Counted from the stretch's first letter, positions 47,359 to 60,580 are shown. The stretch is DNA of 64,000 bases from Streptomyces sp. A1136 (GCF_004795055.1 NZ_SSBJ01000010.1:145084-209083); one strand, 5' to 3'. Notes: generated by a model not told the origin, from the letters alone. Made by a program: numbers and translations.

Positions 47359-50300
47359 TCACGCCCCCGAAACCGGCAGCCGCCCGATCTGGACCAGCGA
47401 CGTACCGCGCCGGCGCGAGACGAAGTGGGCCCGGCCCGGCGGCAGCGGACGCGGCCTGACGTTGCCCAGCAGGTCGCCCTCGGACGGGTCACCGGACAGC
47501 ACCACGCCCTGCGCGCCCAGCTCCTTGATCCGCTGCATGAACGGCTCGTACAGCGCGCGCGAGGCACCGGCGGAGTTCCGCGCGATGATGAAGCGCACCC
47601 CCGTGTCCCGGGCGAAGGGCAGGAACTCCACGAGCTGCGTCAGCGGATTGCCCTGACTGCCGGCGACGAGGTCGTAGTCGTCGATGATGATGAAGACGTC
47701 CGGACCCGTCCACCAGCTGCGGTCCCGCAATTGCTGCGGGGTGACGTCGTCCGGCGGCTGCCTGCGGGAGAACACCCCGCCCAGCGCCTCCATGTGCGTC
47801 TGCAGCGAGTTCGCCATCGGCGCGTACTCCAGCAGGTGCTCCTCCGGCAGCGCCCCGAGCAGGCCGCGCCGGTAGTCGCCGACGACGAGCTTGGCCTCGT
47901 CCGGGCCGTACCGCTCGGCGATGCGCTGCGCGATGAGCCGCAGCAGGTTGGTCTTGCCCGACTCGCTCTCGCCGAAGACCAGGAAGAACGGGTCCGTCTC
48001 GAAGTCGACGAACACCGGCTCCAGGTCCGTCTCGCCGACACCGATCGAGATGCCGTGTCGGGGGAACTCGCCGCCCTTGGGCAACTGGTCCGCGTGCAGG
48101 AGTCGAGGCAACAGCCGCACCCCCGGAGCGGAGGGCCCCGCCCAGTTCGCCTTGACCGAGGCCACGAAGGCGGCCGTGCCCTCCGAGAGGTCCTCCGCGC
48201 TGTGCGAACCGTCGATGCGCGGCAGGGCGCCCAGGAAGTGCAGCTTCTCCGGCACCTGGCCGCGGCCCGGCATGCCCGTCGGCACGTTCGCGGCCACCCT
48301 GCGGTCGAACTCGGAGTCCATGACGTCACCGAGTCGCAGCTCCAGCCGGCTCAGGATCTGGTCCTTGAGCGCGGCCCGGACCTCCATGTACCGCGCCGCG
48401 GTGACCACCACGTGGATGCCGTATCCCAGACCCCGGGACGCGATGTCCGTGACGACCTGCTCCAGGCCCTCGTACTCGCCCCGGAAACCGCCCCAGCCGT
48501 CGATCACGAGGAACACGTCGCCCCACGCCTCGCCGGGCAGCTCGCCGGCCGCCCGCCGACGCCGATAGGTGCCGATCGAGTCGATGCCGTTAGCCCGGAA
48601 GAACTCCTCCCGCCGGTTCAGTACGCCCGCCACCTCCGCGACCGTGCGCCGCACCCGCTCCGGGTCCAGGCGGGAGGCGATCCCGCCCACGTGCGGCAGG
48701 TCGGCGACCGACGAAAGGGAACCGCCGCCGAAGTCCAACCCGTAGAACTGCACCTCGCGCGGGGTGTGCGTCAGCGCGAACGAGGAGATCAGCGTCCGCA
48801 TCAGCGTCGACTTGCCCGACTGCGGGCCGCCGACCACCATCATGTGGCCCGCCGCCCCCGAGAAGTCCCGGTACAGCACCTCCCGCCGCTGCTCGAACGG
48901 CTTGTCGATGAGACCGAGCGGGACGACGAGCCCACCGGGCCGCGTGTAGCCCTCCGCGTGCAGCCCCCGCGCCTCGCTCGGCGCCAGCGCCGGCAGCAGC
49001 TGGTCCAGCGGCGGCGCCTGGTCGAGCGGTGGCAGCCACACCTGGTGCGCCGGCACCCCCTGCCCCTCCAGCCGGCCCACGATCACGTCCAGCACAGTGT
49101 CGGCGAGCGCGTCGTCCCCCCGCGTCTCCTGCGCCGCGAGGTACGCCGGGTCCGGGGCCGCGTACACCACCGGCACCGGAGCCGCGGTGAACAGCGCGGG
49201 GCGCCGCTCCACCGGGAACGGCCCCACCGACAGGTTGGGGCCGCCCGAACGGTAGGTGCCCGAGACGTACGCCGCCTTGAAGCGGGTCATCTCGTCCGTG
49301 CCGAACTTCAAGTACCCCGAACCCGGCACCGAGGGCAGGTGGTACGCGTCCGGCACGCCGATCGCCGTCCGCGACTCCGCCGCCGAGAAGGTCCGCAGAC
49401 CGATCCGGTACGACAGGTACGTGTCCAGGCCGCGCAGCTTGCCCTCCTCCAGACGCTGCGAGGCGAGCAACAGGTGCACACCCAGCGAGCGGCCGATCCG
49501 GCCGATCTGGATGAACATGTCGATGAAGTCGGGCTTGGCGGTGAGCAGTTCGGAGAACTCGTCGATGACCAGGACCAGCGAGGCGAGCGGCTCCAGCGGG
49601 GCACCCGCCGCGCGCGCCTTCTCGTAGTCGTGGATGTTCGCGTAGTTGCCCGCCGACCGCAGCAGCTCTTGGCGGCGCTGCAACTCGCCGCGGATGGAGT
49701 CGCCCATCCGGTCCACGAGGGTCAGGTCGTCCGCCAGGTTCGTGATCACGGCCGCCACGTGCGGGAGCTGCCCCATGCCCGTGAACGTCGCACCGCCCTT
49801 GAAGTCCGCGAGGACGAAGTTCAGCGTCTCCGAGGTGTGCGTGACCGCCAGGCCCAGCACCAGCGTGCGCAGCAGCTCCGACTTGCCCGAACCCGTCGCG
49901 CCCACGCACAGGCCGTGCGGGCCCATGCCCTCCTGCGCGGCCTCCTTCAGGTCCAACATGACCGGCGTGCCGTCCTCGCCGACACCGATCGGCACGCGCA
50001 GCCGCTCACCGGCCGACCGCGGCCGCCAGGTGCGGGACACGTCCACCTGGGCCGCGTCGCCCAGGTTCAGCAGGTCCGTGAAGTCCAGGTTCGCCAGCAG
50101 CGGCTCGTCGTCGTCACCGCCACCGGTGCGCAACGGCGCCAGCTGCCGAGCCAGAGCCTCCGCCGCCGGCAGTGACAACGTGTCCGGGACCCCCTCGTAC
50201 GCGACGCCCGAACCCGACTCCAGCCGCAGCCGGCCCGGCCGCACCACGACCGAGAGCCCGCCGCGCGGCTCGTCGAGCTCGCCCGCAACCACCTCGACGA

Positions 50301-51333
50301 TGGTCACGCCCTGTAGCCCCTCGACCGCCGCGAACGCCGAGTCCGGCGGCACCAGACCGCCGCGCTGCGAGTTGGCGTCGAGCACGACCACCAGGTGCGG
50401 CTGGTCCAACACCGGCGAGACGTCCCGACTGAACCGGGGCCGCCCCTCCAGCCGGGAGCCCAACAGCCCCTCCAGCTCGGCCAGGTCGTCCCCGAACAGC
50501 CGCTTCGTGCCCGCCCCGTCGACCTGCCCCCGAAGCTGCGTGTGCGGAAGCCACTTCGTCCAGTCCCAGGACGGCACCGCGCCCGGCGCCGCCACCACCG
50601 CGACCATCAGGTCCTCGGGGGAGTGCAGCGTCGCCAGCTGCGCCACCAGCGCCCGCGCCGTACCGCGCGCCGACTCGGCCTCCCCGGACACCGTCACGTG
50701 GTAGAACGCCCGGATCGACACCGCCACCGGCAGCCCGTCCAGCGAGGAGTGCACCTTCAGGAAGCGCTGCATCGCCCCGGCCGTCAAGGGCTCCAGCTCG
50801 TCCACGGGCGCCGTGTCCGGGGCCACCAGCGGCGTCGCCAGCCGCTGGGAACCCAGGCCCAACCGGGCCTGCCCGAAGTCCTCGTCGCCGACCCGCCGCT
50901 CCCACAGCCGCGAACCCTCCGCCACCACCGACCACAACTGGTCCGGCGCGGGGTGCAGGTACAACTGCGCGTCACGCTGCGCCCGCGCGGTCCTGCGCAC
51001 CTGACGACGCGTCTGCGCCAGGTACTTGAGGTAGTCCCGGCGCACATCCGCCATCTGCCCCTGGGTGCCGCGCCGGTGGCGCACCAGCTGGGCGATCACC
51101 ATGCCCACCGTGGACACCAGCATCAGCACGCCCATGATGCGCATGAAGGGCGCCGCGCCCGGCATGAAGAAGAAGACGACCGACGAGCCCATGCCCAACA
51201 TCGGCAGGAGCTGCATCAACATGCCCTCCTGCTGGCCCCGCGGAAGTTCCGGCGGAGCCTCCAGGCGCAGCTCGTCCGCCGGCACCTCCGGCGGCAGCGA
51301 CCTGGGCGGGCGTTTCACGACGATCTGGCTCAC
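47359..51333 (-). CDS. eccC: type VII secretion ATPase EccC
   Basis: 1324 residues, EccCa and EccCb fused in one chain. Two membrane segments lie at ~40-90 (LLPMLGMGSSVVFFFM and FMRIMGVLMLVSTVGMVIAQL). Three FtsK/SpoIIIE-type ATPase domains follow, with Walker A motifs GATGSGKS, GGPQSGKS and GESESGKT. The first has Walker B LVLVIDEF, the second VFLVIDGWGG, the third VFIIIDDYD, so the last two depart from the DE pair. GTG at 51333 (VSQIVVKRPPR) is where family similarity begins; a TTG at 51384 is less likely. It is divergent from eccD. Confidence 0.95.
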   Translation of the reverse strand: MSQIVVKRPPRSLPPEVPADELRLEAPPELPRGQQEGMLMQLLPMLGMGSSVVFFFMPGAAPFMRIMGVLMLVSTVGMVIAQLVRHRRGTQGQMADVRRDYLKYLAQTRRQVRRTARAQRDAQLYLHPAPDQLWSVVAEGSRLWERRVGDEDFGQARLGLGSQRLATPLVAPDTAPVDELEPLTAGAMQRFLKVHSSLDGLPVAVSIRAFYHVTVSGEAESARGTARALVAQLATLHSPEDLMVAVVAAPGAVPSWDWTKWLPHTQLRGQVDGAGTKRLFGDDLAELEGLLGSRLEGRPRFSRDVSPVLDQPHLVVVLDANSQRGGLVPPDSAFAAVEGLQGVTIVEVVAGELDEPRGGLSVVVRPGRLRLESGSGVAYEGVPDTLSLPAAEALARQLAPLRTGGGDDDEPLLANLDFTDLLNLGDAAQVDVSRTWRPRSAGERLRVPIGVGEDGTPVMLDLKEAAQEGMGPHGLCVGATGSGKSELLRTLVLGLAVTHTSETLNFVLADFKGGATFTGMGQLPHVAAVITNLADDLTLVDRMGDSIRGELQRRQELLRSAGNYANIHDYEKARAAGAPLEPLASLVLVIDEFSELLTAKPDFIDMFIQIGRIGRSLGVHLLLASQRLEEGKLRGLDTYLSYRIGLRTFSAAESRTAIGVPDAYHLPSVPGSGYLKFGTDEMTRFKAAYVSGTYRSGGPNLSVGPFPVERRPALFTAAPVPVVYAAPDPAYLAAQETRGDDALADTVLDVIVGRLEGQGVPAHQVWLPPLDQAPPLDQLLPALAPSEARGLHAEGYTRPGGLVVPLGLIDKPFEQRREVLYRDFSGAAGHMMVVGGPQSGKSTLMRTLISSFALTHTPREVQFYGLDFGGGSLSSVADLPHVGGIASRLDPERVRRTVAEVAGVLNRREEFFRANGIDSIGTYRRRRAAGELPGEAWGDVFLVIDGWGGFRGEYEGLEQVVTDIASRGLGYGIHVVVTAARYMEVRAALKDQILSRLELRLGDVMDSEFDRRVAANVPTGMPGRGQVPEKLHFLGALPRIDGSHSAEDLSEGTAAFVASVKANWAGPSAPGVRLLPRLLHADQLPKGGEFPRHGISIGVGETDLEPVFVDFETDPFFLVFGESESGKTNLLRLIAQRIAERYGPDEAKLVVGDYRRGLLGALPEEHLLEYAPMANSLQTHMEALGGVFSRRQPPDDVTPQQLRDRSWWTGPDVFIIIDDYDLVAGSQGNPLTQLVEFLPFARDTGVRFIIARNSAGASRALYEPFMQRIKELGAQGVVLSGDPSEGDLLGNVRPRPLPPGRAHFVSRRRGTSLVQIGRLPVSGA

Positions 51334-51524
51334 CGGAGCATCAATCCCTCGAAAACGGATGGACGTCACAACCGGCGCCCTCAACTCCCGGGCCTGGCCG
51401 GGGGTGGTGATCCTACTTGCCTACAGTCCGTCATAAGCCCGGTAGGGTGGCCGCGCGACATGCGCTCGAAGCGATCCGGCACCGCCACACGCGAGGCCGG
51501 AACGGCAACCAGGGGGTCAGACAG

Positions 51525-53036
51525 GTGAGTACGGCCGAGGCGACCGGCTTCTGCAGGGTCACCGTCGTGGCACCGGACAGTCGCATCGACGTCGCCCTCC
51601 CCGAGGACATCGCCGTCGCGGACGTCTACCCGGAACTCCTGCGGCTCACCGGCCAGACGCAGCCCGTCGGCGCCCCCACCGGCTTCCACCTCGTGCGCCG
51701 CTCCGGCGCCGTCCTCGACGGCGCCCGCACCCTCGCCGCCCAACAGGTGCTCGACGGCGAGGTGCTCAGCCTGCGCCCCTTCGCGGAGTCCCTGCCGCCG
51801 GCGGTCTTCGACGACGTCTCCGACGCCGTCGCGTCCGCTGTCGTGCGCGACCGGCACCGCTGGAGCGACGACATGCTGCGCGGCGCGGGCCTTGCCGGCG
51901 CCGCCGTCCTGCTCGTCCTGTTCGGCTTCGTCCTCTGGTACGCCGATCCCGTCCGCCACGACACCCACGGCCTGCCCGGGATCATCGCCGCCGCGGTCGG
52001 CGTCCTGCTCACCGCCGCGGCCGGCGTACGCGCCCGGGTCTACCGCGACGGCGCCTCGGCCGTCGCGGTCGGTCTCGCCGCCCTCCCGCACCTGCTGATC
52101 GCGGGCTCCGGCATCATCGCCCCCGTCGCCGGCCACGGACCGGGCCGCCTGCAGTTCCTGCTCGGCTGCGTCTGCGCGCTCGTGGCCTCCGTCGCCCTGG
52201 TCGCCCTCACCCCGCACGGCGACGCCCCCTTCGTCGCGGCCACCTTCCTCGCCGCCACCGGCACGCTCGCCACGTTCGCGGCCATCGCCACCGAGGCGTC
52301 CGCCACCGCCACCGCCGCCGTCTGCGCGCCCGTCGCGATCGGCCTCGTCGCCTTCCTGCCCGGCCTCTCCGCCCGCTTCGCCCGCCTGCCCATCGGCTAC
52401 GCCGCCCCGCAGAGCTCGACCCGCGACTACGAGACGCCCGACGGCCACGACGCCCCGTACGGCGACCCGACCGACCCGGCCGGAGCCGACCGGCACGACT
52501 TCGGCGCCTCCCTCGACGCGGAAGCCATAGCGGTCCAGGCCCGGCGCGGCCACGAGATGCTCCTGGGCCTGACGGGCGGCTGCGCCGCGGTCGTCGTCGC
52601 CTCCGCCGCCGTCCTCGGCTTCTCCGACAACACCTGGGGCCGACTGCTGGCCCTGGCCACCGGACTCGCGATGCTGCTGCGCGCCCGCCTCTTCCGCTAC
52701 ACCTCCCAGGTGGTGTGCGCCCTGGTCGCCGGGTTCTCCGCCGTCGCCCTGCTGGTCCTGGGCCTGGCCCTGCACCCGCCGGCCGACCTGGTCCGGGAGC
52801 TCGTCAGGTACCACGACCGCGGCGGCCTCGACCTGCGCACGATCTGGCTCTCCGCCGCCGTCGCCGCCGGCGCCGCCCTCCTCGCCGGAATCGCGCTTGT
52901 CATCCCCCGCAAGGGTCTGTCACCCTTCTGGGGACGGCTGCTCGACCTCACCGAGGCGGCGGTACTGCTCAGCCTGGTCCCGCTGACCCTGGCCGTGCTC
53001 GACGTCTACTCCCGGGCCCGCGCCCTCACCAGCTGA
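51525..53036 (+). CDS. eccD: type VII secretion protein EccD
   Basis: 503 residues. Residues ~1-90 form the ubiquitin-like YukD domain ([21 protein letters not shown]). About eleven hydrophobic segments follow from residue 125 to the end, with a hydrophilic Asp/Pro/His-rich loop around 300-335. EccD forms the membrane channel vestibule of the ESX complex. GTG at 51525 is selected because the YukD fold begins there. It is divergent from eccC, and rpsO follows 173 bp downstream. Confidence 0.93.
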   Translation: MSTAEATGFCRVTVVAPDSRIDVALPEDIAVADVYPELLRLTGQTQPVGAPTGFHLVRRSGAVLDGARTLAAQQVLDGEVLSLRPFAESLPPAVFDDVSDAVASAVVRDRHRWSDDMLRGAGLAGAAVLLVLFGFVLWYADPVRHDTHGLPGIIAAAVGVLLTAAAGVRARVYRDGASAVAVGLAALPHLLIAGSGIIAPVAGHGPGRLQFLLGCVCALVASVALVALTPHGDAPFVAATFLAATGTLATFAAIATEASATATAAVCAPVAIGLVAFLPGLSARFARLPIGYAAPQSSTRDYETPDGHDAPYGDPTDPAGADRHDFGASLDAEAIAVQARRGHEMLLGLTGGCAAVVVASAAVLGFSDNTWGRLLALATGLAMLLRARLFRYTSQVVCALVAGFSAVALLVLGLALHPPADLVRELVRYHDRGGLDLRTIWLSAAVAAGAALLAGIALVIPRKGLSPFWGRLLDLTEAAVLLSLVPLTLAVLDVYSRARALTS

Positions 53037-53209
53037 GACGGGCGGAGTCCGGCAGCCTGGTACGCTGTGTGACGGCCGTTTGTGTACGCGCCCCCGGAGC
53101 ATCTCTGGAGGCTGCGCTCAGCGGACCCCGCCTCCCGAGTTACGGAAGATCCCCAGAGAATTCGACCTGGGGCACTCGGTGGCTACGAAGACCTAAACGA
53201 GGAGTACGC

Positions 53210-53497
53210 GTGCCGCTCGACGCCGCTACGAAGAAGCAGATCATCGCAGAGTTTGGTGCCAAGGAGGGCGACACCGGCTCCCCCGAGGTCCAGGTCGCCA
53301 TGCTCTCGAAGCGCATCTCGGACCTGACCGAGCACCTCAAGACCCACAAGCACGACCACCACTCCCGTCGTGGTCTGCTGATCCTGGTCGGCCAGCGTCG
53401 CCGCCTGCTGCAGTACCTGGCCAAGAAGGACATCCAGCGCTTCCGTACGCTGGTCGAGCGCCTCGGCATCCGCCGCGGTGCGGCCGGCGCCAAGTAA
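53210..53497 (+). CDS. rpsO: 30S ribosomal protein S15
   Basis: 95 residues. Signatures: [44 protein letters not shown], and [18 protein letters not shown] at 53210 is preceded by GAGGAG. In Streptomyces and many bacteria rpsO and pnp are co-transcribed, and the hairpin between them is an RNase III site; the same order is seen here. The leader after eccD may hold its promoter. Confidence 0.97.
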   Translation: MPLDAATKKQIIAEFGAKEGDTGSPEVQVAMLSKRISDLTEHLKTHKHDHHSRRGLLILVGQRRRLLQYLAKKDIQRFRTLVERLGIRRGAAGAK

Positions 53498-53507
53498 AGA
53501 CGCTGTA

Positions 53508-53542
53508 AGGGAGCGGTTCCCACACCGATGGGGCCGCTCCCT
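53508..53542 (+). promoter_or_regulatory. rpsO-pnp intergenic hairpin
   Basis: AGGGAGCGG..CCC pairs with GGG..CCGCTCCCT, followed by TTTG. It is 11 bases past the rpsO stop. In studied Streptomyces the rpsO-pnp intergenic hairpin is cut by RNase III and partly terminates transcription; here the role is inferred by position. Confidence 0.7.
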
Positions 53543-53779
53543 TTGCTGTACGTGCGAGACGTACCGGACGCTTTGTAGTCTGGTCGCAGGTGCACAACTG
53601 AAGAGGAGGAGCGCCCTCCCTACGCCGCCGGTCCTCGGTAGTGGCATCCGGAAAGCCCCGGAAGGCTACGAACCGGGTGCTTCGATCGAAGACCGGCCCG
53701 CACGCCAGGAGCGCTTCTCCGCAACCGTCCACCACCACACGGGTGGCGGACGGAGACGACGAAAATGGAGAAAACGCTA

Positions 53780-55995
53780 GTGGAGAACGAGACCCACTAC
53801 GCCGAGGCCGTCATTGACAACGGTTCCTTCGGCACCCGCACCATCCGCTTCGAGACGGGCCGTCTGGCCCGCCAGGCCGCCGGCTCCGCCGTTGCCTACC
53901 TGGACGACGACACGATGGTGCTTTCCGCGACCACCGCGTCGAAGAAGCCCAAGGACCAGCTCGACTTCTTCCCCCTCACGGTGGACGTCGAGGAGCGGCA
54001 GTACGCCGCCGGCAAGATCCCCGGCTCCTTCTTCCGCCGCGAGGGTCGCCCCTCCGAGGACGCGATCCTCACCTGCCGCCTGATCGACCGCCCGCTGCGC
54101 CCGTCCTTCAAGAAGGGCCTGCGCAACGAGATCCAGGTCGTCGCCACGATCATGGCGCTCAACCCCGACCACCTGTACGACGTCGTGGCGATCAACGCCG
54201 CCTCCGCGTCCACCCAGCTGGCCGGTCTGCCGTTCTCCGGCCCGATCGGCGGCGTCCGCGTCGCGCTGATCCGCGGCCAGTGGGTGGCGTTCCCGACGCA
54301 CACCGAGCTCGAGGACGCCGTCTTCGACATGGTCGTCGCGGGCCGCGTCCTGGAGGACGGCGACGTCGCGATCATGATGGTCGAGGCCGAGGCCACCGAG
54401 AAGACCATCGCCCTCGTCAAGGGCGGCGCCGAGGCGCCGACCGAAGAGGTCGTCGCCGCCGGTCTGGACGCCGCGAAGCCCTTCATCAAGGTCCTGTGCA
54501 AGGCCCAGGCCGACCTCGCCGCCAAGGCCGCCAAGCCCGAGGGCGAGTTCCCGGTCTTCCTGGACTACCAGGACGACGTGTACGAGGCCCTCGCGGCCGC
54601 CGTCAAGGGCGACCTCGCCCAGGCGCTGACCATCGCGGGCAAGCAGGACCGCGAGGCCGAGCTCGACCGCGTCAAGGACATCGCCGCCGAGAAGCTCCTC
54701 CCGGCCTTCGAGGGCCGCGAGAAGGAGATCTCCGCCGCCTACCGCAGCCTGACCAAGGCCCTGGTGCGCGAGCGCGTCATCAAGGACAAGGTCCGCATCG
54801 ACGGCCGCGGGATCACGGACATCCGTACCCTCGCCGCCGAGGTCGAGGCCATCCCGCGCGTGCACGGCTCGGCGCTGTTCGAGCGTGGCGAGACCCAGAT
54901 CCTGGGCGTCACCACCCTCAACATGCTCCGCATGGAGCAGCAGCTGGACACCCTCTCCCCGGTGACCCGCAAGCGCTACATGCACAACTACAACTTCCCG
55001 CCGTACTCCGTCGGCGAGACCGGCCGCGTGGGTTCCCCCAAGCGCCGCGAGATCGGCCACGGCGCGCTCGCCGAGCGCGCGATCGTGCCGGTCCTGCCGA
55101 CGCGCGAGGAGTTCCCCTACGCGATCCGCCAGGTGTCCGAGGCCCTCGGCTCCAACGGTTCGACGTCCATGGGCTCGGTCTGCGCCTCCACCATGTCGCT
55201 GCTGAACGCCGGTGTGCCGCTCAAGGCCCCCGTCGCCGGCATCGCCATGGGTCTGATCTCCCAGGAGATCGACGGCAAGACCCACTACGTCGCCCTCACC
55301 GACATCCTCGGTGCGGAGGACGCGTTCGGCGACATGGACTTCAAGGTCGCCGGCACCAAGGAGTTCGTCACCGCGCTCCAGCTGGACACCAAGCTCGACG
55401 GCATCCCGGCCTCGGTCCTGGCCGCCGCCCTCAAGCAGGCCCGCGACGCCCGCCTCCACATCCTCGACGTGATGATGGAAGCGATCGACACGCCGGACGA
55501 GATGTCCCCCAACGCCCCGCGGATCATCACCGTCAAGATCCCCGTGGACAAGATCGGCGAGGTCATCGGCCCCAAGGGCAAGATGATCAACCAGATCCAG
55601 GAGGACACCGGCGCCGAGATCACGATCGAGGACGACGGCACCATCTACATCGGTGCCGCCGACGGCCCGGCCGCCGAGGCCGCCCGCACCACGATCAACC
55701 AGATCGCCAACCCGACCATGCCGGAGGTCGGCGAGCGCTACCTGGGTACGGTCGTCAAGACCACCACCTTCGGTGCCTTCGTCTCCCTGATGCCCGGCAA
55801 GGACGGCCTGCTGCACATCTCGCAGATCCGCAAGCTCGCCGGTGGCAAGCGCGTGGAGAACGTCGAGGACGTGCTCGCGGTCGGCACCAAGGTCCAGGTC
55901 GAGATCGCCGAGATCGACTCCCGCGGCAAGCTCTCCCTCGTCCCCGTGGTCGAGGGCGAAGACGCCGCGGACGCCGAGAAGGACGATTCCGACAA

Positions 55996-55999
<4 letters not shown>
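53780..55999 (+). CDS. pnp: polyribonucleotide nucleotidyltransferase (PNPase)
   Basis: 739 residues. Two RNase PH domains (starting ~12 and ~330; [14 protein letters not shown] in the first, [17 protein letters not shown] in the second) flank a helical domain. A KH domain ([15 protein letters not shown]) and an S1 domain ([16 protein letters not shown]) follow. It degrades RNA phosphorolytically and adds 3' tails in actinobacteria. GTG at 53780 ([10 protein letters not shown]) gives the 739-residue length I recall for the S. coelicolor protein and has GGAG nine bases upstream; ATG at 53765 would add five residues. The stop overlaps the next start (GTGA). Confidence 0.97.
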
Positions 56000-58178
<2,179 letters not shown>

Positions 58179-58197
58179 TGAGCAGGCAGTAGTACCC

Positions 58198-58650
58198 ATG
58201 CGCGCGAAGATCACGTACTTCCTCACGGCCGCCGTCCTGGTCGTCTACTTCGTCCTGGTCGGCAGCCGGGGCCTGATGCTGATCGGGCAGGGCACCTTGC
58301 TGACCGTCACCTTCGGGGTGGCGGTCCTGGTCCTGCCCGTCATCGGGATCTGGTTCCTCTGGATGAACACCCGCTTCGTCACCAAGGCCAACCGGCTCGC
58401 CGCCGAGCTGGAGGCCGAGGGCGCCCTGCCCGTCGACGAGCTGGAGCGCGACCAGTACGGCCGGATCCTGCGGGACTCCGCCGACGAGGTCTTCGCGCGC
58501 CGCAAGGCCGAGACCGAGGACGCGCCGGGCGACTGGCGCAGTTGGTTCCGCCTCGCCGTCGCCTACCACGACGCCCGAGACACGCCGCGGGCCCGCAAGG
58601 CCATGCAGCGGGCGATCGCCCTGCACGACGGGAAGCCCGTACAGGCCTGA
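58198..58650 (+). CDS. small membrane protein with a TPR-like tail
   Basis: 150 residues. Two N-terminal hydrophobic segments (residues ~5-23 and 30-55) are followed by a cytoplasmic helical part with WRSWFRLAVAYHDARDTPRARKAMQRAI, a single TPR-like unit. It starts 20 bases after dapB and probably shares its transcript. Conserved in Streptomyces from memory; function unknown. Confidence 0.85.
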   Translation: MRAKITYFLTAAVLVVYFVLVGSRGLMLIGQGTLLTVTFGVAVLVLPVIGIWFLWMNTRFVTKANRLAAELEAEGALPVDELERDQYGRILRDSADEVFARRKAETEDAPGDWRSWFRLAVAYHDARDTPRARKAMQRAIALHDGKPVQA

Positions 58651-58708
58651 AAGGCGCCTGCACGGGTTTCGGTCGCGACCGACCTAGGCCGGCACGGCCC
58701 GGGCCGCC

Positions 58709-59266
58709 CTAGACGGGCACGGCCCGGTACTCGTCGGCCCAGGCCCCGACCACGTCGGCGGCCCGCTCGAAGGCCTCGCCACGCGACAGGAAGTCGGCGT
58801 CGTGGTCGGTGAGTAGGACCGGGAGCGCCGTGCCGTCGCCCTGCGCCGAGACGGTCAGGGCCTGACCCTGTACGGTCCGCGGCAGTCCGAGCCAACGCAC
58901 CGGCTGTCGGACCGTCGTGATCCCGTCGACCGCGCTCCACGGGATCGAGCGCGTGCGGAAGAACGCCACGTGGCGCAGTCCCGTACGGCTCACCCAGACG
59001 CCGGTGTACAGCAGCCGCAGCGTCCCGCCCAGCACCGTCAGCGCGGCGGCCAGGCACACGACGGCGCCGCCCCACGCCCCCGCGAAGGCGATGATCATCG
59101 TGGCGAGGAGCATGAAGGCGGTCAGCAGGAGCAGCAGCGCCGCGATCGCCACCCGGCAGGGGCCGGGTCGGTAGGGACGGCGCCATCGGTCGTGGTCGTC
59201 GTGGGGGAGGGCTTCGTCTTCGTGCTCGTCGGCTACGCCGTCGGCCGTCAAGAAGGGCAGGGGCAC
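58709..59266 (-). CDS. membrane protein with PH-like domain
   Basis: 185 residues. An acidic, His/Asp-rich N-terminus (residues 10-28) precedes two membrane helices at ~40-60 and 64-85. A bacterial PH-like domain follows, with YTGVWVSRTGLRHVAFFRTRSIPWSAVDGI and the aromatic WLGLPRTV. GTG at 59266 with TGAGG upstream is the likely start. It converges with the TPR-like gene. Function unknown. Confidence 0.8.
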   Translation of the reverse strand: MPLPFLTADGVADEHEDEALPHDDHDRWRRPYRPGPCRVAIAALLLLLTAFMLLATMIIAFAGAWGGAVVCLAAALTVLGGTLRLLYTGVWVSRTGLRHVAFFRTRSIPWSAVDGITTVRQPVRWLGLPRTVQGQALTVSAQGDGTALPVLLTDHDADFLSRGEAFERAADVVGAWADEYRAVPV

Positions 59267-59314
59267 GGCTGGACCTCACTCACATGCACGTTCGGTTGGG
59301 CTGTGTCCGTGAGG

Positions 59315-59554
59315 CTACCGCCCCTCGGAGGCCTGCGACTGCTGTGACTTCGCGGGCGCCTCGTGCGGCTGCAGCGCCGGCATGCCGAAGAGCAGCGAGC
59401 CGACGAGCCCGGCCACCACGGTCAGTCCGACCAGCGTACGGGCGGCGAGCTGAGTCTTGCTCAGACTCTCGCGCGGCGGCGGAGTGACGTTACTGCGAAA
59501 ACGCTCGGCCTCGGCGACGAAGGTGAACGGGACGGGTTCGCGCCGGAGGAACAT
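59315..59554 (-). CDS. small single-pass membrane protein, 79 residues
   Basis: One membrane helix at ~38-60 (RTLVGLTVVAGLVGSLLFGM) follows a 37-residue N-terminal part with PFTFVAEAERFRSNV. The short C-terminal tail is Gln/Ser-rich. ATG at 59554 has AAGGAG at good spacing, which strongly supports this start over longer frames. It lies 48 bp upstream of the PH-domain gene on the same strand and is divergent from thyX. Not recognised. Confidence 0.75.
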   Translation of the reverse strand: MFLRREPVPFTFVAEAERFRSNVTPPPRESLSKTQLAARTLVGLTVVAGLVGSLLFGMPALQPHEAPAKSQQSQASEGR

Positions 59555-59783
59555 GAAGGCGACTCTCCTTGTGTTCGGGGCCCGGGGGCCGATGGGTGGT
59601 CCTTCTCCCAGTAGGACGCGCGAACACCCCGAGAGGTGCCGGATTTCGGACATCTCCGCGGTTCGTCCGGCGGGCCGTCGACCGTTCGCGCGCGACCCGT
59701 CGCCCTCCGGGCCCGGGAGGGGAGCGCCGCCCGGCGCCGTAGAGTGGGCGCGCCCCAGGTGCGACACGTTTGGAAGGACCCCA

Positions 59784-60524
59784 GTGAGCGATACCGCCGC
59801 TTCAGACCTGAAACCCAGCTTCCGCAGTGATGTGACGGTGGAGCTGGTGAAGCACTCCGCCGCCGACTCCGACGTCCTGTGGGCCGCCCGTGTCTCCACG
59901 GCCGGCGAGCAGTCGCTGGAGGAGTTGCAGAAGGACCCGGAGCGCTCCAAGGGCCTGATCAACTACCTGATGCGCGACCGCCACGGCAGTCCCTTCGAGC
60001 ACAACTCGATGACCTTCTTCATCAGCGCCCCGATCTTCGTGTTCCGCGAGTTCATGCGCCACCGCGTCGGCTGGTCCTACAACGAGGAATCCGGCCGCTA
60101 CAGGGAGCTCCAGCCGGTCTTCTACGTCCCCGACACCGAGCGCAAGCTCGTCCAGCAAGGGCGCCCCGGCAAGTACGTGTTCGTGGAGGGCACCGAGGCG
60201 CAGCAGGAGCTGACCGGCCGCGTGATGGAGGACTCGTACCGCCAGGCCTACGAGGCGTACCAGGAGATGCTGGCGGCGGGCGTGGCCCGTGAGGTTGCCC
60301 GTTCGGTCCTGCCGGTCGGACTTTTCTCCTCGATGTACGCCACCTGCAACGCGCGCTCGCTCATGCACTTCCTCGGCCTGCGCACCCAGCACGAGCTGGC
60401 GACCACCCCGTCCTTCCCGCAGCGGGAGATCGAGATGGTCGGCGAGAAGATGGAGCGGCACTGGGCGGCGCTCATGCCGCTCACCTACGCCGCCTTCAAC
60501 GCGAACGGCCGCGTCGCCCCGTAA
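59784..60524 (+). CDS. thyX: flavin-dependent thymidylate synthase
   Basis: 246 residues; makes dTMP from dUMP using methylene-tetrahydrofolate and FAD. The ThyX signature R92-H-R-x3-S-x-N-E-x-S-x-R-Y106 is intact, and TCNARSLMHFLGLRT near residue 190 completes the substrate site. GTG at 59784 follows GGAAGG. A TAGAGT box at 59740-59745 may be its -10. It lies between dapB and dapA, an order shared with other Streptomyces. Confidence 0.97.
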   Translation: MSDTAASDLKPSFRSDVTVELVKHSAADSDVLWAARVSTAGEQSLEELQKDPERSKGLINYLMRDRHGSPFEHNSMTFFISAPIFVFREFMRHRVGWSYNEESGRYRELQPVFYVPDTERKLVQQGRPGKYVFVEGTEAQQELTGRVMEDSYRQAYEAYQEMLAAGVAREVARSVLPVGLFSSMYATCNARSLMHFLGLRTQHELATTPSFPQREIEMVGEKMERHWAALMPLTYAAFNANGRVAP

Positions 60525-60580
60525 GGCCGGAAACGGTCGGTCGCGCACGGATGTCGGAAGGCAAGTCCCAAGTGTCCGTA

